From: a bacterium
GTDB lineage: Bacteria > Patescibacteriota > Minisyncoccia > JACQLN01
DNA length: 6,459 nt
Assembly: GCA_030697855.1 (NCBI GenBank)
Contig: JAUYOU010000036.1
Span: forward strand, 1 to 6,459
Reading direction: 5' to 3'
Below, one piece after another: positions 1-5,799 of this stretch. The position numbers were made by a program, and so were the translations under genes. A model generated the notes under the pieces. The model ran no database searches. It saw only the letters and a program-made list of their open reading frames with translations, and was not told the origin of the DNA. How positions within the stretch are numbered: the stretch's first letter is position 1; the number at the start of each line of letters is the position of its first letter.

Positions 1-3
1 ATT

Positions 4-12
4 TGTTATACT
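4..12 (+). promoter_or_regulatory. Possible extended -10 promoter for prfB
   Basis: TGT followed by TATACT fits the extended -10 pattern TGn-TATAAT with one mismatch. Seven bases separate it from ATG at 20, so initiation at the normal distance would place the transcript start at or next to the start codon. No Shine-Dalgarno is visible before this ATG. The -35 region lies outside the window. Confidence 0.35.
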
Positions 13-19
13 TATTCTA

Positions 20-1118
20 ATGATTCTTGATTTAAAAAATAGGTTGAACGAATTAAAAAATAAACTCCAGCATTTGCTGGATTGTCTTTGACCTTGTTCA
101 TAAAAAAGCGAGGGTCAAAGAATTAGAAAAAGAAACTTTAACGGAAAACTTTTGGCAGGAAAGAGAAAAGGCTCAAAGAATTAGCCAAGAGCTCGCCGAC
201 ATAAAAGATGTTATAGAAAAGTGGCATAATTACGAAAGTGATTTTAAACATTTAAACGAGATTGTAGATTTATTAGAAAATGTAGGAGAAAGAGATTCTT
301 TGTATAAAGAATTTGAAAGATCTTTGCAAAAGCTGGAAGAAAGAATAGAGAAAGAAAAATTTTTAATTTATCTTTCGGGAAAACACGATAAAAGTAATGC
401 CATATTAAGCATATATTCTGGAGCAGGTGGCACAGACGCACAGGAATGGGTAGAAATGCTTTTAAAAATGTATCTTAAATATTGCGAAAGAAATGGCTTT
501 GTAGCTCAAGTGGTAGCCGTAACTTCTGGGCAAGAAGCTGGTTTAAAAAATGCTATAATGGAAATACGTGGCAAATATGCTTACGGCTATTTAAGACGCG
601 AGAGTGGAGTGCATCGCTTGGTAAGAATTTCCCCGTTTTCATCGCAAGGTTTAAGGCATACCTCGTTTGCTTTGGTAGAAGTAATGCCAGAAATAGAAGA
701 CGTTGGTAATATAGAAATTAAACCTCAAGATGTTAGAGTAGATACTTATAAAGCGGGTGGCCCAGGTGGGCAATATGTTAATAAAACGGAATCAGCCATA
801 AGAATAACGCATATTCCTACAGGATTAGTTTCTACGGCACAATCAGAGCGTTCGCAAGGTTCTAACAAAGATAAAGCAATGAAGTTGCTTTATGCTAAAA
901 TCCAGCAACGCTTAGAAGAAGAACATAAAAAAACTGTAGACGAACTAAAAGGCGAGAGTGTAAAAATAGAATGGGGGCACCAAATACGTTCTTATGTTTT
1001 AAATCCGTATAAAATGGTTAAGGATCACCGTACAGGGTTTGAAACTACTCAAGCTGAAAAAGTTTTAGCTGGAGAATTAGAAGATTTTATAGAAGCAGAA
1101 CTCAAACATAAAGAATAA
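20..1118 (+). CDS. prfB: Peptide chain release factor 2 (RF2), expressed through programmed +1 frameshift
   Basis: RF2 recognises UGA and UAA stop codons in the ribosomal A site and triggers hydrolysis of peptidyl-tRNA. Translation from ATG at 20 gives 23 codons and then an in-frame TGA (89-91). A +1 slip on CTT-TGA-C resumes at GAC (90-92) and runs open to TAA at 1116-1118. The joined product is 365 aa, the same length as E. coli RF2. SPF, the stop-codon-reading tripeptide that distinguishes RF2 from RF1, lies at about 204-206. The catalytic GGQ lies at about 249-251 inside AGGPGGQYVN, with Ala at the position before the glycines. These positions are within one residue of E. coli RF2. The N-terminal part is the helical domain 1 (ELEKE...FW...EKAQ...SQEL). 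The pre-shift frame stays open to the window edge, so a start upstream of 20 cannot be excluded, but the length match favours 20. The TAA overlaps the ftsE ATG by one base. Confidence 0.95.
66..81 (+). other. Hairpin immediately 5' of the prfB shift site
   Basis: TCCAGC (66-71) pairs perfectly with GCTGGA (76-81) around an ATTT loop. The 3' foot ends 4 nt before the P-site codon CTT (86-88). This is about where the internal Shine-Dalgarno/anti-SD helix sits in well-studied prfB genes. The GGA of the weak SD-like element is part of the 3' arm. The pairing is read directly from the sequence; a role in frameshifting is inference. Confidence 0.5.
85..121 (+). other. Hairpin containing the prfB shift site in its 5' arm
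   Basis: Bases 85-95 (TCTTTGACCTT) pair with 111-121 (AGGGTCAAAGA) as 10 Watson-Crick pairs plus one G-U, with a 15-nt A-rich loop at 96-110. The whole CTTTGAC heptamer is in the 5' arm. A ribosome paused at UGA would have opened this helix, so it is not a conventional downstream stimulator. It could act on free mRNA or between successive ribosomes. Confidence 0.5.
86..92 (+). promoter_or_regulatory. RF2 programmed +1 frameshift site CTTTGAC
   Basis: The heptamer CTT TGA C places a leucine codon in the P site and UGA followed by C in the A site, the conserved poorly terminating context of bacterial prfB. When RF2 is scarce, tRNA-Leu slips +1 from CUU to UUU and the frame resumes at GAC. When RF2 is plentiful the ribosome stops after 23 residues, so the protein limits its own synthesis. 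The continuous RF2 homology on the far side of the shift, and the match in total length, support a working site. The AGGGGG-type internal Shine-Dalgarno seen upstream in E. coli is reduced here to TGGA. Confidence 0.93.
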
Positions 1119-1798
1119 TGATTCATTTTAAAAATGTCTCCAAAATTTATCCGCCACATATGGTGGCTTTGGAAAATGTAAATTTAATTATTAAATCAAA
1201 AGAATTTGTTTCGTTAGTAGGTTCATCCGGTGCAGGTAAATCGACACTGTTAAGAATGTTAATTGGCGAAGAAGCTCCTAGTATGGGCGAAATAATTGTG
1301 GGCGATGTTTCTATAAATTCTTTAAATCATAAGGAAATGCCTTATATGAGGCGAAAGATCGGCACGGTTTTTCAGGATTATAAACTTTTACCTACAAAAA
1401 CAGCTTACGAAAATATTGCTTTTGCAATGGAGGTTGCTGGTAAAGATGATTCAGAAATTAAAGAAGATGTACCACAGGTTTTAAGTTTGGTTGGCTTGGA
1501 AGATAAAGCTAATCAGTTTCCATACCAACTTTCTGGTGGTGAAAGGCAACGTGTAGCTATTGGCCGTGCTTTGGTGCACAGGCCAGATATTTTAGTAGCC
1601 GACGAACCTACGGGCAATTTAGACCCAGTTAACACTTGGGAGGTTGTTAATCTTTTGCTTAAATTAAATGAACTAGGGGCCACAGTTATTTTAGCTACCC
1701 ACGATAATAGCATTGTTAATAATTTGGAGCGTCGTGTTGTGTTAATGGAAAAGGGAAAGGTGGTTAAGGATGATGCTAAGGGGAAATACCTCATTTAA
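1118..1798 (+). CDS. ftsE: Cell division ATP-binding protein FtsE
   Basis: FtsE is the cytoplasmic ATPase of the FtsEX complex. Its ATP cycle is passed through FtsX to control peptidoglycan hydrolases at the division site. The 226-aa protein is full length for the family and has every ABC motif in order: Walker A GSSGAGKST at 35-43, Q-loop Gln86 in VFQDYKLL, signature LSGGERQR at 138-145, Walker B ILVADEP at 158-164 with catalytic Glu163, D-loop at about 168-169, and H-loop His195 in ATHD. The nearest alternative family is LolD/MacB-type transporter ATPases, but the ftsX gene 43 bases downstream and prfB upstream settle the assignment. ATG overlaps the prfB stop as TAATG, which suggests translation coupled to RF2 synthesis. 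No Shine-Dalgarno is seen. Confidence 0.95.
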   Translation: MIHFKNVSKIYPPHMVALENVNLIIKSKEFVSLVGSSGAGKSTLLRMLIGEEAPSMGEIIVGDVSINSLNHKEMPYMRRKIGTVFQDYKLLPTKTAYENIAFAMEVAGKDDSEIKEDVPQVLSLVGLEDKANQFPYQLSGGERQRVAIGRALVHRPDILVADEPTGNLDPVNTWEVVNLLLKLNELGATVILATHDNSIVNNLERRVVLMEKGKVVKDDAKGKYLI

Positions 1799-1803
1799 AA
1801 AAA

Positions 1804-1838
1804 CTAATTTCTAATTTCTAATATCTAATTTCTAAACT
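1804..1838 (+). repeat. Five-unit heptamer tandem repeat between ftsE and ftsX
   Basis: CTAATTT occurs at 1804-1810 and 1811-1817, as CTAATAT at 1818-1824, as CTAATTT at 1825-1831, and as a decayed CTAAACT at 1832-1838. The repeat fills nearly all of the 43-base ftsE-ftsX gap and ends 3 bases before the ftsX ATG, leaving no Shine-Dalgarno. It may be a slippage-prone microsatellite or a dispersed genomic repeat. Confidence 0.8.
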
Positions 1839-1841
1839 TTT

Positions 1842-2762
1842 ATGAAAGAAAAAATTATAACAGCTTTAAATAGGGTAACGAAATCTGGCTTAAATTCTTT
1901 TTGGCGAAATAAATGGGTTTCTACCGCCACTATTAGCGTTATGGTTATTACGCTTGGTTTAATAACTAGCTTGTTTTTGCTTTCCGTTGTGGCTGGTAGC
2001 ATTCTTACCGATTTAGAACAAAAAGTAGATATTTCGGTTTATTTTAAACTAAGCACAACCGAGAGCGAAATTATAAAAGTTAAATCGGAATTAGAAAAGA
2101 TTTCCGATGTAAAAAGTGTAGAATATGTTTCCCGTGCTGAGGCTTTAGCCAAATTCGAAACAGAACACGAAAATAATCCTCTAATTATTAAATCTTTAGA
2201 AGAATTAGGTGAAAATCCATTAGAAGCTTCGTTAAATATTAAAGCCAAGTTAATAGATAATTACGAATCTATTGCTTCGTTTTTGGAGAGCACAAGGTTT
2301 TCGGGTATGGTGGACACGGTTAATTACAGGCAAAACCAAAAAGTTATAGAAAAACTATCTAGTATTTTAGGTACTGTAAGGAATTCTGGTTTAATTGCTA
2401 TTTTGGCTCTTGGTTTTGTTGCGGTATTAGTTACGTTCAATACTATTCGCTTAAAGATTTATTCTATGCGCGAAGAGATTGGTGTTATGCGTTTAGTGGG
2501 TGCGTCCAATTGGTATATTCGTGGGCCATTTATTATAGAAGGTGTTTTGCATGGGTTAGTTGCTTCTTTGGTAACTACCATAATTTTTTACCCAATACTC
2601 GTTTTAATTTCACCAAAAATTGCAGCTTTTCTTTCGGGTATAGATATTGCCGCGTATTTTAGAAATAATTTTTTCCAGATATTTTTCCTTCAAACATTGG
2701 TAGGGGTATTTCTAGGTGTTATCTCTAGCTTGATTGCTATGAGGCGGTACCTAAAAATATAA
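1842..2762 (+). CDS. ftsX: Cell division protein FtsX, membrane subunit of FtsEX
   Basis: FtsX is the membrane partner of FtsE and transmits ATP hydrolysis to cell-wall hydrolases or their activators outside the membrane. The 306-aa protein has the family layout: a cytoplasmic amphipathic N-terminus with NSFWRNKWVS, TM1 at about 27-53, an extracellular domain at about 54-180 (the SVYFKL...V..V..VSRAEAL...F region is typical), then TM2 at about 181-204, TM3 at about 233-258 and TM4 at about 275-298. The cytoplasmic loop MREEIGVMRLVGAS...IRGPF..EG (209-234) is the classic FtsX/FtsE coupling segment. ATG 1842 is the start that keeps the full N-terminus. It has no Shine-Dalgarno and follows a heptamer repeat. 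It ends in TAA and belongs to the prfB-ftsE-ftsX run. Confidence 0.95.
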   Translation: MKEKIITALNRVTKSGLNSFWRNKWVSTATISVMVITLGLITSLFLLSVVAGSILTDLEQKVDISVYFKLSTTESEIIKVKSELEKISDVKSVEYVSRAEALAKFETEHENNPLIIKSLEELGENPLEASLNIKAKLIDNYESIASFLESTRFSGMVDTVNYRQNQKVIEKLSSILGTVRNSGLIAILALGFVAVLVTFNTIRLKIYSMREEIGVMRLVGASNWYIRGPFIIEGVLHGLVASLVTTIIFYPILVLISPKIAAFLSGIDIAAYFRNNFFQIFFLQTLVGVFLGVISSLIAMRRYLKI

Positions 2763-2781
2763 CTACTAGTTCTTTAACTAT

Positions 2782-2797
2782 TTGGCGGGGAGGCCAA
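2782..2797 (+). promoter_or_regulatory. Strong Shine-Dalgarno in a hairpin loop before the 166-aa gene
   Basis: GGGGAGG (2787-2793) lies 5 bases before ATG 2799 and is the only strong ribosome binding site seen in the window. TTGGC (2782-2786) and GCCAA (2793-2797) form a 5-bp stem that displays GGGGAG in its loop. The SD fixes the start of the downstream gene and implies that the organism keeps a CCUCC anti-SD in its 16S rRNA. Confidence 0.7.
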
Positions 2798-2798
2798 T

Positions 2799-3299
2799 AT
2801 GAGCGTTCAACGTGCTGGCAGTAGGATCGAATTAATTGATCTACTTAGAGAAGCTGGTAAAATATCTGCACTTAAGATTTTACCTTTTGTTTTTTTAGCA
2901 TCTCTTTTTGGTTATTTTTTTGTTTATTCATTTGTTAATGCTAAGTCCGAAGTTAAATTAGACCAAGAATTTGTTGCAAAAGAATATTTTGAATTATCTG
3001 CTATGTCGGATAATTTATTTGGATTAAGGTTTAGTATAAGAAATTATAAACAGAGAATGATGTCTTCGGATGTTTCCAAGAGTGATGTTCCTGGGCCATA
3101 TTTAACACAAAAACAGATCTTGAATTGGTATAAAGCAAGAGAGGCTTATTTCAGGCTATTGTCGGATTACCACCGTATGGCTTTGGAATATAATCTTCGG
3201 CATGAGGCTGTAGGTTATATGTTTATATACAATAAGAATTTGCCAGATAGAAACGCTAGACCTCTTTCCAAATATTATGATTCACTAGAACAGAAATAA
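2799..3299 (+). CDS. Single-pass membrane protein of unknown function downstream of ftsX
   Basis: I do not recognise this 166-aa protein. It has a basic N-terminus (R5, R9, R17, K21, K26), one hydrophobic segment at about 27-47 (LPFVFLASLFGYFFVYSF), and a mostly helical, charged, Tyr-rich C-terminal part at about 50-166. By the positive-inside rule the N-terminus is cytoplasmic and the rest is outside. No catalytic motif, lipobox or cysteine is visible. ATG 2799 is fixed by GGGGAGG. It is last in the prfB-ftsE-ftsX unit, 36 bases after ftsX, and is followed by a terminator. In several bacteria an FtsX-activated hydrolase or adaptor sits near ftsEX, so an envelope or division role is a reasonable guess from position only. 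Confidence 0.85.
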   Translation: MSVQRAGSRIELIDLLREAGKISALKILPFVFLASLFGYFFVYSFVNAKSEVKLDQEFVAKEYFELSAMSDNLFGLRFSIRNYKQRMMSSDVSKSDVPGPYLTQKQILNWYKAREAYFRLLSDYHRMALEYNLRHEAVGYMFIYNKNLPDRNARPLSKYYDSLEQK

Positions 3300-3330
3300 A
3301 ACATCCGACTTAAGTTGTCGGGTGTTTTTT
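3298..3330. terminator. Bidirectional intrinsic terminator between convergent genes
   Basis: ACATCCGAC (3301-3309) pairs with GTCGGGTGT (3317-3325), with one G-T pair, around a 7-base loop. A run of T follows at 3325-3330. Upstream A residues extend the stem and give the other strand its own T-rich tail (TTTTATTT). It therefore can end both the rightward ftsX-side transcript and the leftward reductase transcript. The T-tract also supplies part of the reductase TAA stop (3329-3331, minus strand). Confidence 0.88.
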
Positions 3331-4024
3331 AGTATCCTGCAAATTCTTCGAACTTTATATTGTCTTCCTTAACACCAATTTCAATTAAAAGCTGTGTGGT
3401 ACCAGCAACCATACCAGGCGGGCCGGCGACATAATAAAAGGGTGCCGCCAAATTTTTTATATGCTGTTTTAAAAAGTTTTCGTCTATGTGGCCATCTTCT
3501 TTAGTCCAACGAGTTACAAAATTAAAATTATTGTTGTAAGCTTGCCATTCTTCTAGATCGTCCACAAAAGCTGCGTCTTCGGGCGAACGGTTAGAATATA
3601 TTAAAATTATTTTTTGTTCGGAATTGTTTTCGGTTTCGTTTTTAATAATGCTTCTAAAAGGCGTAATGCCAATACCGCCGGTTATTATAACAACAGGTAT
3701 AGATTTATCGGTATGAAGCTTAAACGAGCCTAAAGGGCCATCTACGTGCACTAAACTGCCAATTTCTAGCTCGGCTAAGCTTTTTTTCATGGCGCTATCT
3801 GTTAGGCGCGAGGCTACCATTAAATAATTATCTAATGGCGAAGAGGCGATAGAAAAAGCCCTCACGTTGCCTTTATCGTCTTTATATTTTGGGTCTTCTA
3901 TAGAAATATCTATAAACTGACCAGGTTTAAAGGTGAATTCTTGGTCGCCATATTCAAAAACAAAAGCCATAGTTTCTTTGGCAATTGTTTTCTTTTCTTT
4001 TAAAGCTAGGGTGAAGTGTGGCAC
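3329..4024 (-). CDS. Stand-alone FAD/NAD(P)H oxidoreductase (ferredoxin reductase family)
   Basis: The protein is a 231-aa ferredoxin-NADP reductase-fold enzyme that should move electrons between NAD(P)H and an acceptor through FAD. The FAD barrel is at about 1-103: FKPGQFIDI at 32-40, the flavin-binding RAFSIASSP at 55-63 (RxFS type), and GPLGSF at 96-101. The nucleotide-binding half has GGIGITPF at 116-123, YSNRSPEDAAF at 143-153 and AGPPGMV at 200-206, and ends in EEFAGY, the usual aromatic C-terminus of this group. There is no [2Fe-2S] domain or cysteine cluster, so the electron partner is encoded elsewhere and is unknown. NADH versus NADPH cannot be decided from sequence. The start is GTG at 4024-4022: an in-frame TAA lies only two codons upstream and no ATG precedes Met19. 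There is no Shine-Dalgarno, and a -10 box sits directly upstream. Confidence 0.88.
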   Translation of the reverse strand: MPHFTLALKEKKTIAKETMAFVFEYGDQEFTFKPGQFIDISIEDPKYKDDKGNVRAFSIASSPLDNYLMVASRLTDSAMKKSLAELEIGSLVHVDGPLGSFKLHTDKSIPVVIITGGIGITPFRSIIKNETENNSEQKIILIYSNRSPEDAAFVDDLEEWQAYNNNFNFVTRWTKEDGHIDENFLKQHIKNLAAPFYYVAGPPGMVAGTTQLLIEIGVKEDNIKFEEFAGY

Positions 4025-4030
4025 GGGTTA

Positions 4031-4039
4031 ATTATATCA
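4031..4039 (-). promoter_or_regulatory. Extended -10 promoter for the reductase gene
   Basis: On the minus strand, TGA-TATAAT is a perfect extended -10 (TGn-TATAAT). Six bases separate it from the GTG start, so the expected transcript start is the G of GTG and the mRNA would be leaderless. With a 17-base spacer the -35 is only TTAAAG (4059-4054), which is weak but acceptable for an extended -10. The TGA is also the stop codon of the upstream 511-codon gene. Confidence 0.55.
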
Positions 4040-5572
4040 TTTTAAAGGCGTTACTTTAAAAACCGCCTCGGCGCTATTTTCAAAAACCAAAGGGAAGGTT
4101 TTGTCTTTTAACCAATAAAAATATGTTTTAGGATTGCGCGATTTTTTAAGCACAACATACGAAGCTTTAAAATCGTTTACCAAAACCGCAGGCGTGGTTT
4201 CTATTTCTTCTTGTTTGCATCTTATTAATCCGCAAGTGTTGGTGTAGCCCGCATCGGCCAATATAAAATGGTTTTTCCAGTAAAGTGTGGGGCTAAGAGC
4301 GTATTGGAAAATAGGATCCATACCGTTTATATAATAGTTTTGATTATTCCAATACATTAAACTACCAAACTGATCCCAGCTGGTATTAAAAACAATCTCG
4401 CCCGGTTTGGTATTTTCTTTTAACCATAGCGAAGATTCCTTTAAATCGTCGACCGCCCAAGCAGTTTCGTTATATGCTTTAAATAGTGGCACAGAATTTA
4501 AACTCAATACTCCAATTGTTATTATTAATATAGAAATAACAGTGTTTTTATGTTTTAAGTTTTGCAGTTTATTTAAATAAAGAGTTAAAGCAATGGAAGC
4601 AGTTATTAAAGTAAAACCGGTAAAAATGTCGTAACTGCGGCGGGCAACAAACAATGTTATAAACAAAAAGAAAATAGAAACAGTTAAGGCCGATAAAAAT
4701 ATATTTTTAGAATTATCAATTTCGTTTGTGCGGTATTTTTTTATGGCAATTTTGTATAAAACAATTCCAATTATTCCAATTAAAATAACTGGCAATATGT
4801 TTCTAATAATAGAATCTAAAGTTGGAGTTTTAAGTTCTCGGCCGAATGTTAAAGGAATATTTTGCCATTTAACAAATATAATTTGCACCACTTGAATATA
4901 AACCAGTTTTAAACCGGCGAGTGGGTTTGGGCGGGCAAGTAAACCACCAATAATACCTAGTGCTAAATAAATAACCGAATTTAACTTGGCAGGTTCACGG
5001 CGAAGCTTTAATACAATGCTGGTTAAAATAACAACGGCTAAGGGTAGCCAGCTTAAAGCTGAATGTAAAAACGCGGCAATGAATCCAAGTATAAAAATTG
5101 GATATTTTTTACGCGAGCTCAAAAACAAGGCAAATATAATTGCGGTTAAAGCAAAAGATAAATTATGAGGCCGAGTCATTGTTAAGCGGTACATAACGTC
5201 GGGTGTGGCTAAAACAAAAACTAACGCCCATAAAATTGGCCATTTTATTTTTAACTTGCTTAAAGCAAAATAAAAACCGCTAAGTGTTAAGAATGTAATA
5301 AACGCGCCGGCTAGCTTCATTCCCAAAATTCCATTTTTAATGTACGTAAATGGAATTAAAAATAAATGAAAGCCGTACCAAATATCGGATTTTAAATCTT
5401 TTATAATTGAAAATTGTGCCCAAGGAAATTCGTTATAAAATATTCCACGCTCGGCATATACCTTGGCGTGTGCCATATGATAAAAGGCATCGGGATCAGC
5501 GATGTTTGGTGTAGAAAATTGCAAGGCTAAAGCGATTCCTGCAAGTAATAATATTATGCTTAGTTTTTTCAT
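4037..5572 (-). CDS. Polytopic membrane protein, probable GT-C-type glycosyltransferase (STT3/PMT-like)
   Basis: The protein has 511 aa with about 10-12 hydrophobic helices over residues 3-362 and a soluble C-terminal part at 363-511. The acidic motif ADPDAFYH at 25-32, just after the first helix, resembles the first-loop D-x-D/E motif of GT-C enzymes such as STT3 and PMT, which use lipid-linked sugars on the outer face of the membrane. The C-terminal part starts with WLKENTKPGE and has TSWDQFGSLMYW at 397-408, which is reminiscent of the STT3 WWDYG region. It also has a CGLIRC pair (447, 452) that could form a disulfide outside the cell. The family call rests on this architecture and these motifs; donor and acceptor are unknown. 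The ATG overlaps the stop of the preceding 73-codon gene (TAATG), so the two are probably translated together. The gene ends in TGA. Confidence 0.72.
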   Translation of the reverse strand: MKKLSIILLLAGIALALQFSTPNIADPDAFYHMAHAKVYAERGIFYNEFPWAQFSIIKDLKSDIWYGFHLFLIPFTYIKNGILGMKLAGAFITFLTLSGFYFALSKLKIKWPILWALVFVLATPDVMYRLTMTRPHNLSFALTAIIFALFLSSRKKYPIFILGFIAAFLHSALSWLPLAVVILTSIVLKLRREPAKLNSVIYLALGIIGGLLARPNPLAGLKLVYIQVVQIIFVKWQNIPLTFGRELKTPTLDSIIRNILPVILIGIIGIVLYKIAIKKYRTNEIDNSKNIFLSALTVSIFFLFITLFVARRSYDIFTGFTLITASIALTLYLNKLQNLKHKNTVISILIITIGVLSLNSVPLFKAYNETAWAVDDLKESSLWLKENTKPGEIVFNTSWDQFGSLMYWNNQNYYINGMDPIFQYALSPTLYWKNHFILADAGYTNTCGLIRCKQEEIETTPAVLVNDFKASYVVLKKSRNPKTYFYWLKDKTFPLVFENSAEAVFKVTPLK

Positions 5573-5793
5573 TATTTATTTTTACGTTTAGAAATATATT
5601 TTATTAAAAGTATTACTAGATGAATTGTCACGGATATTAGTATCAAAAGCCCTAGAACTCCAACTACTACTATTGCATAGGGATCCCTAGTTTTTGGAAA
5701 TATTAAAAACACAACGAACGAAAGCGTTAACATCCATTGTATTATTTTATTAAATATTCTTATTCCCTTAGGCAAGGGTTTTTTATCGTCCAT
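5572..5793 (-). CDS. Small two-helix membrane protein of unknown function
   Basis: This 73-aa protein has a charged N-terminus (MDDKKPLPKG), hydrophobic helices at about 17-33 and 39-66 joined by a short FPKTRDP turn, and a basic tail (KYISKRKNK). Both ends should face the cytoplasm. No family is recognised. It lies 6 bases after the S51-like gene, and its TAA overlaps by one base the ATG of the 511-aa membrane protein, so it could be an accessory to that protein. No Shine-Dalgarno is seen. Tight packing on both sides, with clean start and stop codons, supports a real gene. Confidence 0.75.
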   Translation of the reverse strand: MDDKKPLPKGIRIFNKIIQWMLTLSFVVFLIFPKTRDPYAIVVVGVLGLLILISVTIHLVILLIKYISKRKNK

Positions 5794-5799
5794 ATTAAT

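Noticed and set aside
3..20. Frame ending in TAA at 18-20 that overlaps the prfB ATG, possibly the end of an upstream gene
   Set aside because: Only five codons are visible, which is too little to call a gene.
20..91. Short 23-codon ORF ending in TGA ahead of an apparently truncated RF2, suggesting a pseudogene or sequencing error
   Set aside because: The break falls exactly on CTTTGAC and the joined protein has the standard RF2 length and motifs, so it is programmed frameshifting.
300..1118. TTG at 300 as the prfB start
   Set aside because: The same frame encodes clear RF2 domain 1 sequence back to position 90, and starting at TTG would remove about 93 residues.
1513..1794. Open frame antisense to ftsE
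   Set aside because: It lies wholly opposite conserved ABC ATPase coding sequence, has no recognisable domain, and is explained as a shadow frame.
5764..5784. Small hairpin CCCTT/AAGGG followed by a T run on the plus strand, looking like a terminator
   Set aside because: It lies inside the first codons of the 73-aa minus-strand gene (Lys-Lys-Pro-Leu-Pro-Lys), has only a 5-bp stem, and no plus-strand gene precedes it.
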